The notes below the pieces were generated by a model. That model was not told the origin of the DNA. It was given only the letters and a program-made list of their open reading frames with translations, and searched no databases. Below are positions 1-8,046 of a DNA stretch of 64,000 bases, in pieces (position 1 is the first letter of the stretch; each line of letters starts with the position of its first letter). A program made the translations under genes and the position numbers. The stretch lies in assembly GCF_039541075.1 (NCBI RefSeq), contig NZ_BAABFN010000001.1, positions 496,001 to 560,000 on the forward strand. The letters are read 5' to 3'. The DNA comes from Compostibacter hankyongensis. Lineage in GTDB: Bacteria > Bacteroidota > Bacteroidia > Chitinophagales > Chitinophagaceae.

Positions 1-707
1 ATTATATTCCCTTTGCCAACCTGGAAACAGAAGGACGCGTATACCAGCAGGTGTTCTTTTACGGGGACAAAGACGGTTTTGAATCCTATAACAGCTTCCT
101 GACCAGCTTCCGGAACGGTAACTGGAAGATCACCAACAGCAAGTACTGGACCACGCTCGCCTCGGTAAAAGGCAAGCCCACCACCATCTTTGCGAAGAAG
201 CCGCAATCAGACGCCGACGAAGATGAGAAAGGCATGACGGAGCTGCGCAATTATCTCGAAGCAAAGAACATCCACCCCACCGTATACATCCACCGCGGCC
301 ACAGCTATCATGTCAACGCCACCATTGCGCAGCTGCAGAGTACGGCCAAGCTGGTGATCCTGGGCTCCTGCGGCGGGTACAACAGTCTGGCGGGCGTGCT
401 CAACGTGGCCCCGGATGCACAGATCATTTCCTCCAAGCAAACCGGCTCCATGCATGTCAACGAACCGATCATCCGGACCATCGAGGATGTGATCCGCAGC
501 GGAAAGAACCTGGACTGGATCGACATGTGGAATAAGCTGGGCGCGCAGTTCAAGAGCAGCCCCAGCTATTATGAGCTTTTCCAGGACTATATCCCTCCGC
601 ACAAGAACCTCGGCGCCATCTTTATCAAAGCCTATAAGAAGCTCATGAAAGAAGACGTGCCGGTGGATACGGCAGAAGAGGCCGCGGGAGGGCGGGACCA
701 GGAGTAA
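1..707 (+). CDS. C-terminal part of a large protein with a possible clan-CD-like His/Cys dyad (5' truncated)
   Basis: The reading frame is open from the first bases of the window (codons from base 3), so this is the last ~234 residues of a longer protein whose start lies outside. The GTG at 51 is internal. I do not recognise the family with certainty. The segment has a beta-strand-like stretch ending in HRGHSYH (about residues 99-105 of the visible part) and, some 25 residues later, a hydrophobic strand followed by GSCGG. A hydrophobic block with HG-type histidine followed by a block ending in SC/AC is the pattern of caspase-fold (clan CD) cysteine peptidases such as gingipains and CHAT proteins; this assignment is inference. 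The tail is acidic and polar. The gene ends 13 bases before the promoter box of the ABC exporter. Confidence 0.6.
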   Translation, partial: YIPFANLETEGRVYQQVFFYGDKDGFESYNSFLTSFRNGNWKITNSKYWTTLASVKGKPTTIFAKKPQSDADEDEKGMTELRNYLEAKNIHPTVYIHRGHSYHVNATIAQLQSTAKLVILGSCGGYNSLAGVLNVAPDAQIISSKQTGSMHVNEPIIRTIEDVIRSGKNLDWIDMWNKLGAQFKSSPSYYELFQDYIPPHKNLGAIFIKAYKKLMKEDVPVDTAEEAAGGRDQE

Positions 708-719
708 GGTCATTATTAG

Positions 720-727
720 TATCTTTG
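720..727 (+). promoter_or_regulatory. -7 box TATCTTTG of the ABC exporter gene
   Basis: Exact match to the Bacteroidota -7 consensus TAnnTTTG. It overlaps the TTG at 725, which therefore cannot be the start codon of the transporter if this promoter is used. No clear TTG was seen at -33. Confidence 0.6.
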
Positions 728-757
728 TGTTGTTCTAAACAACAAAGGCCCTTACCT

Positions 758-2521
758 GTGGAAGTTCCCGTTCCCAAAAAAGTGTTTGATACCCGCCTGC
801 TACGGCGGGTATTTTCCTTTGCTACCCCTTACCGCTGGCAGCTCTGGACCGCTGTGGCGCTGACCGTGGTGCTGGCCGTCTTCGCGCCCCTGCGCCCCTA
901 TCTTATCCAGGTGACGGTAGACCGGTATATCACCGGCAAGCTGCTGCAGATGGTCGTCAACATCACCCTGATCCAGATCGGGCTGCTGCTGCTGGAAACC
1001 GCCTTCCGCTTTACCTTCAGCTATCTTACCAGCTGGCTGGGACAGACCGTGGTGAAGGACCTGCGCATGACGGTCTTTAACAAGATCATCGGACTGAATC
1101 TCGCCTACTTTGACCGCACGCCTATCGGTACCCTTACCACCCGTACCATCAACGATATAGAAGCGATCAACGATATTTTTTCGGAAGGGCTGATCTCCAT
1201 CATCTCCGATTTGCTGATGATCGCTTCCATACTGGCCGTGATGTTTGTGACCGACTGGCGGCTGACGCTCGTCAGCCTCAGCATCTTCCCGGTGCTGATC
1301 TTTGCCACCTATATCTTTAAGGAAAGCGTCAACAAGTCCTTCTTCCGGGTACGCAATGCCATCGCCGACCTGAATGCCTTTGTGCAGGAGCATATCACGG
1401 GCATGTTCGTGGTGCAGGCGTTTGCGGCGGAGGACAAGGAATATGACAGGTTCAGCGCCATCAACCGGCGGCACCGCAAGGCCAATATCGATGCCATCTT
1501 TGCCTATTCCGTATTTTTCCCGGTGGTGGAGATCATCTCGGCGGTCTCCCTCGGGTTGCTGGTATGGTACGGCGCCGCCCGGGTGCTGGATTACCACGGC
1601 TCTTTCGGGGTGATCATCAGCTTTGTGATGTACATCAACCTGGTCTTCCGGCCCCTGCGTACTTTGGCGGACAAGTTCAACACCCTGCAGATGGGTATGG
1701 TGGCCGGGGAGCGGGTGTTCCGGGTGCTGGACAGCGACGACTATATCAACAATGAGGGAACCCACACGGCCGCCCGGATACAGGGCGGGGTGGTTTTCGA
1801 CCATGTCTGGTTTGCCTACCGCAGCGGCCACGACGTGCTCCGGGACATCTCCTTCCGGATCCGGCCGGGGGATACGCTGGCCATCGTCGGGCATACCGGT
1901 TCCGGCAAAACGACCATTATCAGCATCCTGAACCGGCTTTACGAAATACAGCGGGGCCGTATTCTTATCGACGGGGTCGACCTGCGGCAGTATGAGCTGC
2001 ACGCCCTGCGCAGCAAAATGGGGATCGTGCTGCAGGATGTCTTTCTTTTCTCGGGCTCCATCCTGGAAAATATCACCCTGCGCAACCCGGGTGTTTCGAG
2101 AAAGCAGGTAGAGGAGGCGGCCCGTATGATCGGGCTGCACGATTTTATTATGCAGCTGCCCGGCAATTATGATTATAATGTCATGGAGCGGGGCAGCACC
2201 CTCTCCCTGGGACAGCGGCAGCTGATCTCGTTCGTCCGGGCTCTCCTCTATGATCCGACCATCCTGGTGCTGGACGAAGCCACCTCCTCGGTAGATACGG
2301 GGTCGGAGCTGCTGATCCGGGAGGCCACCGAAAAACTGGTGTCCGGCCGTACCGCTATCGTGATCGCCCACCGGCTGTCTACCATCAGCAAAGCCGACCA
2401 GATCCTGGTGCTGGATAAAGGCGAGGTAAAGGAAACCGGCACCCATGCCGAACTGCTTCGCCGGCAGGGCTTTTATTACCGTCTCCACCACATGCAGTTT
2501 TCCGGCGCAACCGCGGAATAA
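758..2521 (+). CDS. MsbA-type ABC exporter (fused membrane and ATPase domains)
   Basis: Half-size ABC exporter of about 587 residues that would work as a homodimer in the inner membrane. Roughly six hydrophobic helices fill residues 20-310 (ABC type-1 membrane domain). The ATPase domain follows, with Walker A GHTGSGKTT near 377, signature LSLGQ near 481 (canonical LSGGQ, third residue changed), Walker B ILVLDEATSS near 502 and the switch histidine in IAHRLST. This order is that of MsbA/lipid A or multidrug exporters; the substrate cannot be read from sequence. The frame is open back to a TTG at 725, but that codon lies in the -7 promoter box, so I place the start at GTG 758. The gene precedes the ATP synthase genes with its own promoter, so it is probably a separate transcription unit. 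Confidence 0.9.
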   Translation: MEVPVPKKVFDTRLLRRVFSFATPYRWQLWTAVALTVVLAVFAPLRPYLIQVTVDRYITGKLLQMVVNITLIQIGLLLLETAFRFTFSYLTSWLGQTVVKDLRMTVFNKIIGLNLAYFDRTPIGTLTTRTINDIEAINDIFSEGLISIISDLLMIASILAVMFVTDWRLTLVSLSIFPVLIFATYIFKESVNKSFFRVRNAIADLNAFVQEHITGMFVVQAFAAEDKEYDRFSAINRRHRKANIDAIFAYSVFFPVVEIISAVSLGLLVWYGAARVLDYHGSFGVIISFVMYINLVFRPLRTLADKFNTLQMGMVAGERVFRVLDSDDYINNEGTHTAARIQGGVVFDHVWFAYRSGHDVLRDISFRIRPGDTLAIVGHTGSGKTTIISILNRLYEIQRGRILIDGVDLRQYELHALRSKMGIVLQDVFLFSGSILENITLRNPGVSRKQVEEAARMIGLHDFIMQLPGNYDYNVMERGSTLSLGQRQLISFVRALLYDPTILVLDEATSSVDTGSELLIREATEKLVSGRTAIVIAHRLSTISKADQILVLDKGEVKETGTHAELLRRQGFYYRLHHMQFSGATAE

Positions 2522-2587
2522 TACTTATTTAGTATGCTGTTAAGCAGTATATTAAATATTAATTAAAATATTTTCCTAATGTAACTA

Positions 2588-2616
2588 TTGTTTTGGAGTA
2601 AAAACGACTATCTTTG
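2588..2616 (+). promoter_or_regulatory. Promoter of the atp operon (TTG-N18-TATCTTTG)
   Basis: TTG at 2588-2590 and TATCTTTG at 2609-2616 with an 18-base spacer fit the Bacteroidota consensus. An A/T-only-like tract (about 2549-2580) lies directly upstream and could act as an UP element. This position rules out the TTG at 2588 as the atpB start codon. Confidence 0.75.
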
Positions 2617-2638
2617 CGGCAAATTTGACAAATCCCGC

Positions 2639-3787
2639 ATGGTTTTCAAGCAATTCAAATACACGTTCACAGTAGTTCTTACCCTGGTTTGCCTGTTGGC
2701 AGCCGGGCGTTTTTCCTTTGCGCAGGAAGCAGCCGGTGAAGCCGGGGTGCAGGAAGAAAAGACGGAAAAAGGCTTCGATGCCAATGAAGTGATCCTGCAG
2801 CATATCAAGGACGCGCATGAATGGCATTTTTTTACCTGGAAAGGTCATCCGGTAAGCCTGTCGCTGCCGGTGATCCTGTATGTGCCGAACCAGGGATGGT
2901 CGGTATTTTCCTCCGCGCGGTTTCATCATGGAGAAGAGGTCTACAAGGGCTTTCAGCTGATGACCGGCGAATATATCCATGCGCATGGACTGGACCCCAA
3001 TAAGTTTTTTGCAGGCAAGGTGATCGCCGTAAACGAAGACGGCTCGCCCAATATGGATAAGGCGGTGTATGACCTGTCGCTGACCCGGAACGTGATGCAG
3101 ATGATCCTGGCCGCGTTGCTGCTGTTCTTTATTTTCCGCGGCATGGCCGGAAAATATGAGAAGAACCCGGGCAAGGCCCCTTCCGGTTTTCAGAATGCAG
3201 TGGAGCCTTTTGTGATCTTTATCCGCGACAGCGTAGCCCGGCCTTACCTGGGAAAGAAAACGGGTAAATACCTGCCCTACCTGCTCACGGTTTTCTTCTT
3301 TATCTGGATCAATGCGCTGGTAAGTCTGATCCCCGGATCGGCCAACGTGGCGGGCAATCTGGCCTTTACCGGCGTGCTGGCCGCCGTCACCTTCGTGTTT
3401 ATCCTGACCAGCACCAACAAGCATTACTGGCAGCATATCATCTGGCCTCCCGGCGTACCCCTGTGGGTAAAGCCGATCCTGATCCCGGTGGAGATACTGG
3501 GTATCTTTACCAAGCCGTTTGCCCTGATGATCCGTTTGTTTGCCAACATGCTGGCCGGGCACATGATCATCCTGAGCATCATTTCGCTGATCTTTATCTT
3601 TGGCGGGCTGGCCGCGGTGGCGGGGTGGAGCTTTTCGTTTGTGTCGATAGCCTTTACCATATTCATGTATCTGGTGGAACTGCTGGTAGGGTTTATCCAG
3701 GCGTTTATCTTTACCAACCTGTCGGCTTTGTTTATTGCGCAGGCCTTTGAGGGCGGGCATCACGATGAAGAAGAGGTGATCCTGTAA
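2639..3787 (+). CDS. atpB: ATP synthase F0 subunit a
   Basis: Proton-channel subunit a of the F-type ATP synthase, 382 residues. ATG 2639 is chosen because the upstream in-frame TTG lies inside the promoter. Residues 1-28 form a cleavable-looking signal peptide ending near FSFAQ, followed by a periplasmic-side extension of about 150 residues; such an N-terminal extension is usual for Bacteroidota AtpB and makes it longer than the ~270-residue E. coli protein. The C-terminal half holds the conserved helices, with the essential arginine in MIRLFANM (about Arg299) and the glutamine-bearing last helix (LLVGFIQAFIF). It is first of five co-directional atp genes. Confidence 0.96.
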   Translation: MVFKQFKYTFTVVLTLVCLLAAGRFSFAQEAAGEAGVQEEKTEKGFDANEVILQHIKDAHEWHFFTWKGHPVSLSLPVILYVPNQGWSVFSSARFHHGEEVYKGFQLMTGEYIHAHGLDPNKFFAGKVIAVNEDGSPNMDKAVYDLSLTRNVMQMILAALLLFFIFRGMAGKYEKNPGKAPSGFQNAVEPFVIFIRDSVARPYLGKKTGKYLPYLLTVFFFIWINALVSLIPGSANVAGNLAFTGVLAAVTFVFILTSTNKHYWQHIIWPPGVPLWVKPILIPVEILGIFTKPFALMIRLFANMLAGHMIILSIISLIFIFGGLAAVAGWSFSFVSIAFTIFMYLVELLVGFIQAFIFTNLSALFIAQAFEGGHHDEEEVIL

Positions 3788-3834
3788 AATTTCCCGTTGT
3801 AAACGTTTTCGTTTATCTATAAAAAGTATATTTT

Positions 3835-4086
3835 ATGACACTGTTGAGCATTTTGTTTTTGGCCGCGGACGGTCTGGCCAAGCTGGGCGCCGGAGTAGGT
3901 GCAGGGCTGGCTGCTATCGGTGCCGGTATCGGTATCGGTCAGATCGGTAAGGATGCCATGAGCGCAATTGCCCGTCAGCCTGAAGTAGTTGGAGAAATCC
4001 GCTCCAACATGATCGTGATGGCGGCGCTGGTGGAAGGGGTAGCCCTCTTCGCCGTGGTAGTTGCTATCCTGGCGCTGTTCGTATAG
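3835..4086 (+). CDS. atpE: ATP synthase F0 subunit c
   Basis: 83-residue hairpin proteolipid that forms the rotor ring. Two hydrophobic helices flank the polar loop ARQPE (residues 46-50), and the ion-binding carboxylate is Glu67 in ALVEGVAL. The first helix is glycine-rich (GAGVGAG, GAGIGIG). The residues that mark sodium-binding rings are not present: alignment from GIG puts Ile34 at the sodium-type glutamine and Gly68 at the serine after Glu. I infer proton coupling. It lies 47 bases after atpB and is followed by a perfect inverted repeat. Confidence 0.97.
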   Translation: MTLLSILFLAADGLAKLGAGVGAGLAAIGAGIGIGQIGKDAMSAIARQPEVVGEIRSNMIVMAALVEGVALFAVVVAILALFV

Positions 4087-4099
4087 GCTTAACCGTATG

Positions 4100-4138
4100 A
4101 TTACTGCATTCAACGCACAGGGCCGCGAATGCAGTAAT
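4100..4138 (+). other. Perfect 12-bp inverted repeat between atpE and atpF
   Basis: ATTACTGCATTC (4100-4111) is the exact reverse complement of GAATGCAGTAAT (4127-4138), with a 15-base loop. It starts 13 bases after the atpE stop codon. No T-run follows, so it is not a standard intrinsic terminator; a processing, stabilising or attenuating hairpin is more likely. The -7 box of the next feature begins directly after the right arm. Confidence 0.75.
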
Positions 4139-4146
4139 TATCTTTG
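4139..4146 (+). promoter_or_regulatory. Candidate internal promoter (-7 box TATCTTTG) before atpF
   Basis: Exact TAnnTTTG match directly after the inverted repeat and 64 bases before atpF. No clear TTG at -33. It would allow atpFHA to be transcribed apart from atpBE. Confidence 0.5.
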
Positions 4147-4209
4147 TGAAGTATGATTTTAACCGGCCTCCGGCCACTGTTTACGATAACACAGTAATAA
4201 ATTATCCAT

Positions 4210-4704
4210 ATGGATCTGCTTAGTCCTGATTTTGGCTTACTGTTCTGGACCGTCGTCATCTTCCTGCTGACTTTTCTCATCCTGAAGAAGTTTGCCTGGA
4301 AGCCGATTCTGAAAACGCTTGACGACCGGGAGAAAGGTATTGCCGACTCCATCGCTTCGGCCGAAAAGATCAAAGCCGAAATGTCCCATCTGAAAGCCGA
4401 GCATGAGCATGTCCTGGCAGAGGCCAAGGCTGAAAGAAGCCGCATCCTCAAGGAAGCCAAGGAAATGAAAGATCAGATAGTGGGAGAGGCCAGGGAACAG
4501 GCCAAGGCCGAAGCCCGCCGGATCATCGAAGATGCCCAGGGGGCCATCAACAACCAAAAGATGGCGGCGCTCACCGAAGTAAAAAACCAGGTCGGTCATC
4601 TGGTGATCGAAGTGGCGGAGAAGGTACTGCGCAGGGAACTGTCTGATCAGTCTGCCCAGCAGCAGTATATCCGCGAGCTGACCAAGGATATAGAATTGAA
4701 TTAA
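4210..4704 (+). CDS. atpF: ATP synthase F0 subunit b
   Basis: Peripheral-stalk subunit b, 164 residues. One N-terminal membrane helix (about residues 9-27, FWTVVIFLLTFLIL) is followed by the long charged, alanine- and glutamate-rich coiled coil that holds the F1 head. Length and layout are those of single b subunits in Bacteroidota. It precedes atpH by 33 bases and is separated from atpE by a 123-base gap that carries an inverted repeat and a promoter-like box. Confidence 0.95.
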   Translation: MDLLSPDFGLLFWTVVIFLLTFLILKKFAWKPILKTLDDREKGIADSIASAEKIKAEMSHLKAEHEHVLAEAKAERSRILKEAKEMKDQIVGEAREQAKAEARRIIEDAQGAINNQKMAALTEVKNQVGHLVIEVAEKVLRRELSDQSAQQQYIRELTKDIELN

Positions 4705-4737
4705 CCACGTCGTCCGCATTTTGTCGAATCCAGAATC

Positions 4738-5301
4738 ATGCAGAATCCCCGTTTAGCATCCCGGTACGCAAAGTCCCTCATCGATATGGCCATCGAGACC
4801 AATCAGCTGGAGGCGGTATACTGGGATATGCAGCTGCTGCAGGCTGTCTGCAAAAGCAATCCCGACTTCACAGCGCTGCTGAGAAGTCCTATCATAAAGG
4901 CCGATAAAAAGGAAAAGATTTTCAGGGCCATCTTCGGGGACAGGCTGACCCTGCTGAGCGCCAAGTTCAGCGAGCTGCTGATGCAGAAAGGACGGGAGCT
5001 GTTTTTGCCCGAAATTGCCGGTGCGGTGATCCGGCAGTACCAGCAGATTCAGCATATCCGCAAGATAAAGATCACGACGGCCGTGGCGGTGGACGACAGT
5101 CTGAAGGCGGATATCGTCAAACATATCCGCGCCGAAACACCGCTGGATAAGGTAGACCTGGAAGCCGAGGTGGACGATTCGCTGATCGGCGGGTTTGTGC
5201 TGGAAATGGAGAATACCCTCTTTGACGCCAGTATCCTCCGCGACCTGAAAGATATCCGGCAGCAGTTTGACAAAAACGTGTACGTAAGGAATATAAGATA
5301 G
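4738..5301 (+). CDS. atpH: ATP synthase F1 subunit delta
   Basis: Delta subunit (OSCP-like), 187 residues, which joins the top of the F1 head to the b stalk. It begins with the typical LASRYAKSLIDMA helix and ends with the family's C-terminal block DDSLIGGFVLEME ... DASILRDLKDI. Gene order atpF-atpH-atpA is standard. The 198-base gap to atpA is occupied by the first copy of the composite intergenic repeat. Confidence 0.95.
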   Translation: MQNPRLASRYAKSLIDMAIETNQLEAVYWDMQLLQAVCKSNPDFTALLRSPIIKADKKEKIFRAIFGDRLTLLSAKFSELLMQKGRELFLPEIAGAVIRQYQQIQHIRKIKITTAVAVDDSLKADIVKHIRAETPLDKVDLEAEVDDSLIGGFVLEMENTLFDASILRDLKDIRQQFDKNVYVRNIR

Positions 5302-5320
5302 GTGAAAGGCGGACTCTCTA

Positions 5321-5462
5321 ACCCCCTACTCCCGGCCCCCTAAAGGGGGAGGTAAAGGGTTAAAGGCAAAAGGTGAAGGGCATTTTAATTTGATGATGTG
5401 CTGATATGGAGATTTGATGATGACGCAATCATTTCAAATCAGAAACTGGAAACCAGAAACCA
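5321..5462 (+). repeat. Composite intergenic repeat, copy A (plus orientation, full)
   Basis: Modules in order: m1, a C/G inverted repeat ending in CCCCCTAAAGGGGG (5336-5349); m2, a purine-rich stretch with AAAGG units and GGTGAAGGGCATTTTAA (about 5351-5388); m3, TTTGATGATGTGCTGAT plus a second TTTGATGATG (5389-5423); m4, GAAACTGGAAACCAGAAAC (5442-5460). It lies between atpH and atpA, 20 bases after the atpH stop codon. Copies B and C share the same order. Confidence 0.85.
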
Positions 5463-5499
5463 ATAAAAGTTTTATTTTAAAACAATAAGCAATAAGATC

Positions 5500-7077
5500 A
5501 TGGTGGAAATAAAACCCGATGAAATATCCGCGATACTGCGCCAGCAGCTCAGCAACTTCGATATCGGAGCCGAGCTGGAGGAAGTAGGTACTGTTCTCCA
5601 GGTGGGGGACGGCATTGCCCGTGTATACGGACTGAACAATGTCCGTTCGGGAGAGCTGGTGGAATTTGAAAACGGTACAAAAGCCATTGCGCTGAACCTG
5701 GAAGAAGATAATGTGGGGGTAGTACTGATGGGAGAGGCCGCCGGTATCCGTGAAGGCGGCAAAGTGCGCCGTACCGGTCAGATCGCATCCATAAAAGTAG
5801 GCGAGGGCCTGGTAGGCCGTGTGATCAATACCCTGGGCGAACCGATCGATGGAAAAGGTCCTGTGGAAGGAGAGCTCTTTGAGATGCCGCTCGAACGTAA
5901 AGCCCCCGGCGTGATCTATCGCGAGCCGGTAAAGGAGCCCCTGCAAACGGGTATCAAGGCCATCGATGCCATGATCCCCGTTGGCCGCGGACAGCGCGAG
6001 CTCATCATCGGCGACCGGCAAACCGGGAAGACGGCCATCGCCATCGATACGATCATCAATCAGCGGGAGTTTTACGAAGCCGGCCAGCCGGTTTACTGTA
6101 TTTATGTCGCCTGCGGACAGAAGGCCTCCACCGTAGCCCAGGTAATGAAGACGCTGGAAGAAAACGGCGCCATGGCCTATACCACCATCGTGGCCGCCTC
6201 CGCTTCCGACCCTGCTCCCCAGCAGTTTTATGCTCCTTTTGCGGGCGCCGCTATCGGGGAATTCTTCCGGGATACCGGCCGCCCTGCCCTGATCATCTAT
6301 GACGATCTTTCCAAACAGGCGGTGGCTTACCGCGAAGTATCCCTGCTGCTCCGCCGTCCGCCGGGCCGCGAAGCTTATCCGGGAGACGTGTTTTACCTGC
6401 ACTCCCGTCTGCTGGAGCGTGCCGCCAAGGTAGTGAGCAAAGACGAGATTGCCCGTGAGATGAACGACCTGCCCGAATCCATCAAGCACCTGGTAAAGGG
6501 AGGCGGCTCCCTGACCGCGCTGCCGATCATCGAAACGCAGGCCGGCGACGTATCCGCCTACATCCCCACCAACGTTATTTCCATCACCGACGGTCAGATA
6601 TTCCTGGAGTCCAACCTGTTCAACGCCGGTATCCGTCCGGCCATCAACGTAGGTATCTCCGTAAGCCGTGTGGGGGGTAATGCCCAGATCAAATCCATGA
6701 AGAAGGTGGCCGGTACCCTCAAGCTGGACCAGGCGCTTTACCGCGAAATGGAGGCTTTCTCCAAGTTCGGGGGCGACCTCGACGCCGCTACCAAGCTGGT
6801 GCTGGACAAAGGCGCCCGTAATGTGGAGATACTGAAACAACCGCAGTTTTCTCCCTATAAGGTAGAAAACCAGGTAGCGATCATTTACCTGGGTACGCAG
6901 GGCTTGCTCCGGGAAGTACCGGTAGACAAGGTGAAGGAATTCGAAGAGCATTTCCACCGCGAGATGGAAGCCCGTCTGCCCGAGGTGCTCGCCGCCTTCA
7001 AGGCCGGCAAGCTGCCCGAAGACGGTCTTCAGAAGATGACCGATCTTACCAAAGAGCTCGTCGCCACTTATAAATAA
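5500..7077 (+). CDS. atpA: ATP synthase F1 subunit alpha
   Basis: Non-catalytic nucleotide-binding alpha subunit, 525 residues, normal length. N-terminal beta-barrel (about 1-95), P-loop GDRQTGKTA near residue 170, and the arginine-finger segment ISVSRVGG near residue 385, which reaches into the beta-subunit site. Start ATG 5500 gives the usual MVEIKPDEIS opening. The gene is followed after 20 bases by a strong terminator and then by an unrelated gene, so atpG is not in its usual place next to atpA. Confidence 0.97.
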   Translation: MVEIKPDEISAILRQQLSNFDIGAELEEVGTVLQVGDGIARVYGLNNVRSGELVEFENGTKAIALNLEEDNVGVVLMGEAAGIREGGKVRRTGQIASIKVGEGLVGRVINTLGEPIDGKGPVEGELFEMPLERKAPGVIYREPVKEPLQTGIKAIDAMIPVGRGQRELIIGDRQTGKTAIAIDTIINQREFYEAGQPVYCIYVACGQKASTVAQVMKTLEENGAMAYTTIVAASASDPAPQQFYAPFAGAAIGEFFRDTGRPALIIYDDLSKQAVAYREVSLLLRRPPGREAYPGDVFYLHSRLLERAAKVVSKDEIAREMNDLPESIKHLVKGGGSLTALPIIETQAGDVSAYIPTNVISITDGQIFLESNLFNAGIRPAINVGISVSRVGGNAQIKSMKKVAGTLKLDQALYREMEAFSKFGGDLDAATKLVLDKGARNVEILKQPQFSPYKVENQVAIIYLGTQGLLREVPVDKVKEFEEHFHREMEARLPEVLAAFKAGKLPEDGLQKMTDLTKELVATYK

Positions 7078-7097
7078 GCGGTCCGCCGACAACATAC

Positions 7098-7134
7098 AAC
7101 AGCCCCGCCGTTTCGAAAACGGCGGGGCTGTTTT
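7098..7134 (+). terminator. Intrinsic terminator after atpA
   Basis: A 16-bp perfect stem (7098-7113 with 7117-7132; core AGCCCCGCCGTTT) with a 3-base loop, followed by TTTTGGTTTA. It closes the atp operon on the plus strand. Confidence 0.9.
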
Positions 7135-7241
7135 GGTTTACCGCCTGCGGATAGCAAAATGCCGGAGGCAATGAACAAAATGGCCGCTGCAGCGGGAACC
7201 TTTTTCCTACCTTGAACCCCTGTTTGAGAAAAAGCCATCTT

Positions 7242-7841
7242 ATGCCCGTCCGTGAACAATTTTATGAAATAAGTCTGCTGCTGATCGTCGGGATTTTTCT
7301 TTGGCTGCGGATGTATTTCAAGAAGAAATATTATGTGCCGGGGCATCAGAAGGTGATCGCCCGCAGCCTCCCGCAGGCGCAGCTGCTGCTGCAGGTGCTG
7401 CTGGGTCTCTCTATGGTGCTGCCGCCCTTGCTGCTCGTTTTTACGGACTGGCTGGACTTTGCCGGCTTTTACCTGTCTGCCGCTTACCGCCTGGCGGGCT
7501 GGGTGGTCGCCGTCATCAGCCTGCTGCTGCTCTGGTGGACGCACCGTTCGCTGCACAGCAACTGGTCGCCTTCGGTGGAGATCCGGGAGGAGCATGATCT
7601 TATTACAGCGGGGCCCTTCCGTTATGTGCGGCATCCGATGTATACCGCTTTCTTTTTCTTTTACGCCAGCTTTCTGCCCCTTTCGGCCAACTTGTTTGCG
7701 GGGCTGCTGCCGGTAACGCTCTTTTTTGTGATCCTGTATCTGCGGGTGCCGGTGGAAGAAAAGATGCTGCAGCAGCAGTTCGGGGAACGCTATGTTGTCT
7801 ACAAAGCCGCTACCCGCCGGTTTATTCCGTTTTTGTTTTAA
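7242..7841 (+). CDS. Isoprenylcysteine/phospholipid methyltransferase-like membrane protein
   Basis: 199-residue integral membrane protein of the ICMT/PEMT-like group, which methylate lipid or prenyl substrates with S-adenosylmethionine. Several hydrophobic helices fill the chain. The cofactor-side motifs are in the second half: GPFRYVRHPMY near residue 125, and near the end a glutamate pair followed by FGERY and a basic RRFIP. A TTG start at 7212 is possible, but ATG 7242 (MPVREQF) puts the first helix in a normal position. The substrate is unknown. It stands alone between the atp terminator and repeat copy B. Confidence 0.8.
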   Translation: MPVREQFYEISLLLIVGIFLWLRMYFKKKYYVPGHQKVIARSLPQAQLLLQVLLGLSMVLPPLLLVFTDWLDFAGFYLSAAYRLAGWVVAVISLLLLWWTHRSLHSNWSPSVEIREEHDLITAGPFRYVRHPMYTAFFFFYASFLPLSANLFAGLLPVTLFFVILYLRVPVEEKMLQQQFGERYVVYKAATRRFIPFLF

Positions 7842-7849
7842 GGGGGATT

Positions 7850-8045
7850 CCAGGTTTCCAGTTCAGTAGTCTAAGGTCTAAAGTTTAACGTCTAAAGTTG
7901 ATCTGCCTGGAATGGAACCTTAGACTTTAGAATGTCTTTTCCTCTGATGATCCGGCAATTATCAAATCATCAAATCTTATTAAATGCCCTTCACCTTTCT
8001 CCTTTTACCTTTCCCCTCTCTTTCCCCCTTTAGGGGGTCAGGGGG
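7850..8045 (-). repeat. Composite intergenic repeat, copy B (minus orientation, full, with insert)
   Basis: Read on the minus strand from the pdxA stop codon: m1 with CCCCCTGACCCCC then CTAAAGGGGG (8045-8024), m2 with GGTGAAGGGCATTTAA (8020-7985), m3 with TTTGATGATTTGATAATT (7977-7944), then an extra block of CTAAAG words (7931-7869), then m4 GAACTGGAAACCTGG (7864-7850). m1 begins one base after the pdxA stop codon. Confidence 0.85.
7869..7931. repeat. CTAAAG-word block inside copy B
   Basis: TCTAAAG occurs at 7877-7883 and 7891-7897, TCTAAGG at 7870-7876, and the reverse complements ACCTTAGA (7917-7924) and CTTTAGA (7925-7931) at the other end, giving a direct and inverted arrangement around 7898-7916. 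Confidence 0.65.
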
Positions 8046-8046
8046 T

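Noticed and set aside
2588..2638. TTG 2588 as the atpB start codon (and TTG 725, TTG 9138 for the ABC exporter and pdxA).
   Set aside because: Each of these TTG codons is part of a promoter element (-33 or -7 box), so it would not be in the mRNA.
3835..4086. A sodium-type c ring.
   Set aside because: The ligands that follow the key glutamate and the glutamine in the first helix are missing; a proton ring is more likely.
5321..5462. A CRISPR array or phage attachment site in the repeat copies.
   Set aside because: There are no regularly spaced identical units with unique spacers and no integrase or tRNA nearby.
5434..7095. A 550-codon open frame opposite atpA, and similar long antisense frames opposite the ABC exporter (800-2491), korA (14733-16493) and mfd (47391-49175).
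   Set aside because: They are complete shadows of well-recognised genes; the codon bias of GC-rich DNA leaves the opposite strand without stops. Translations match no family and lack promoters.
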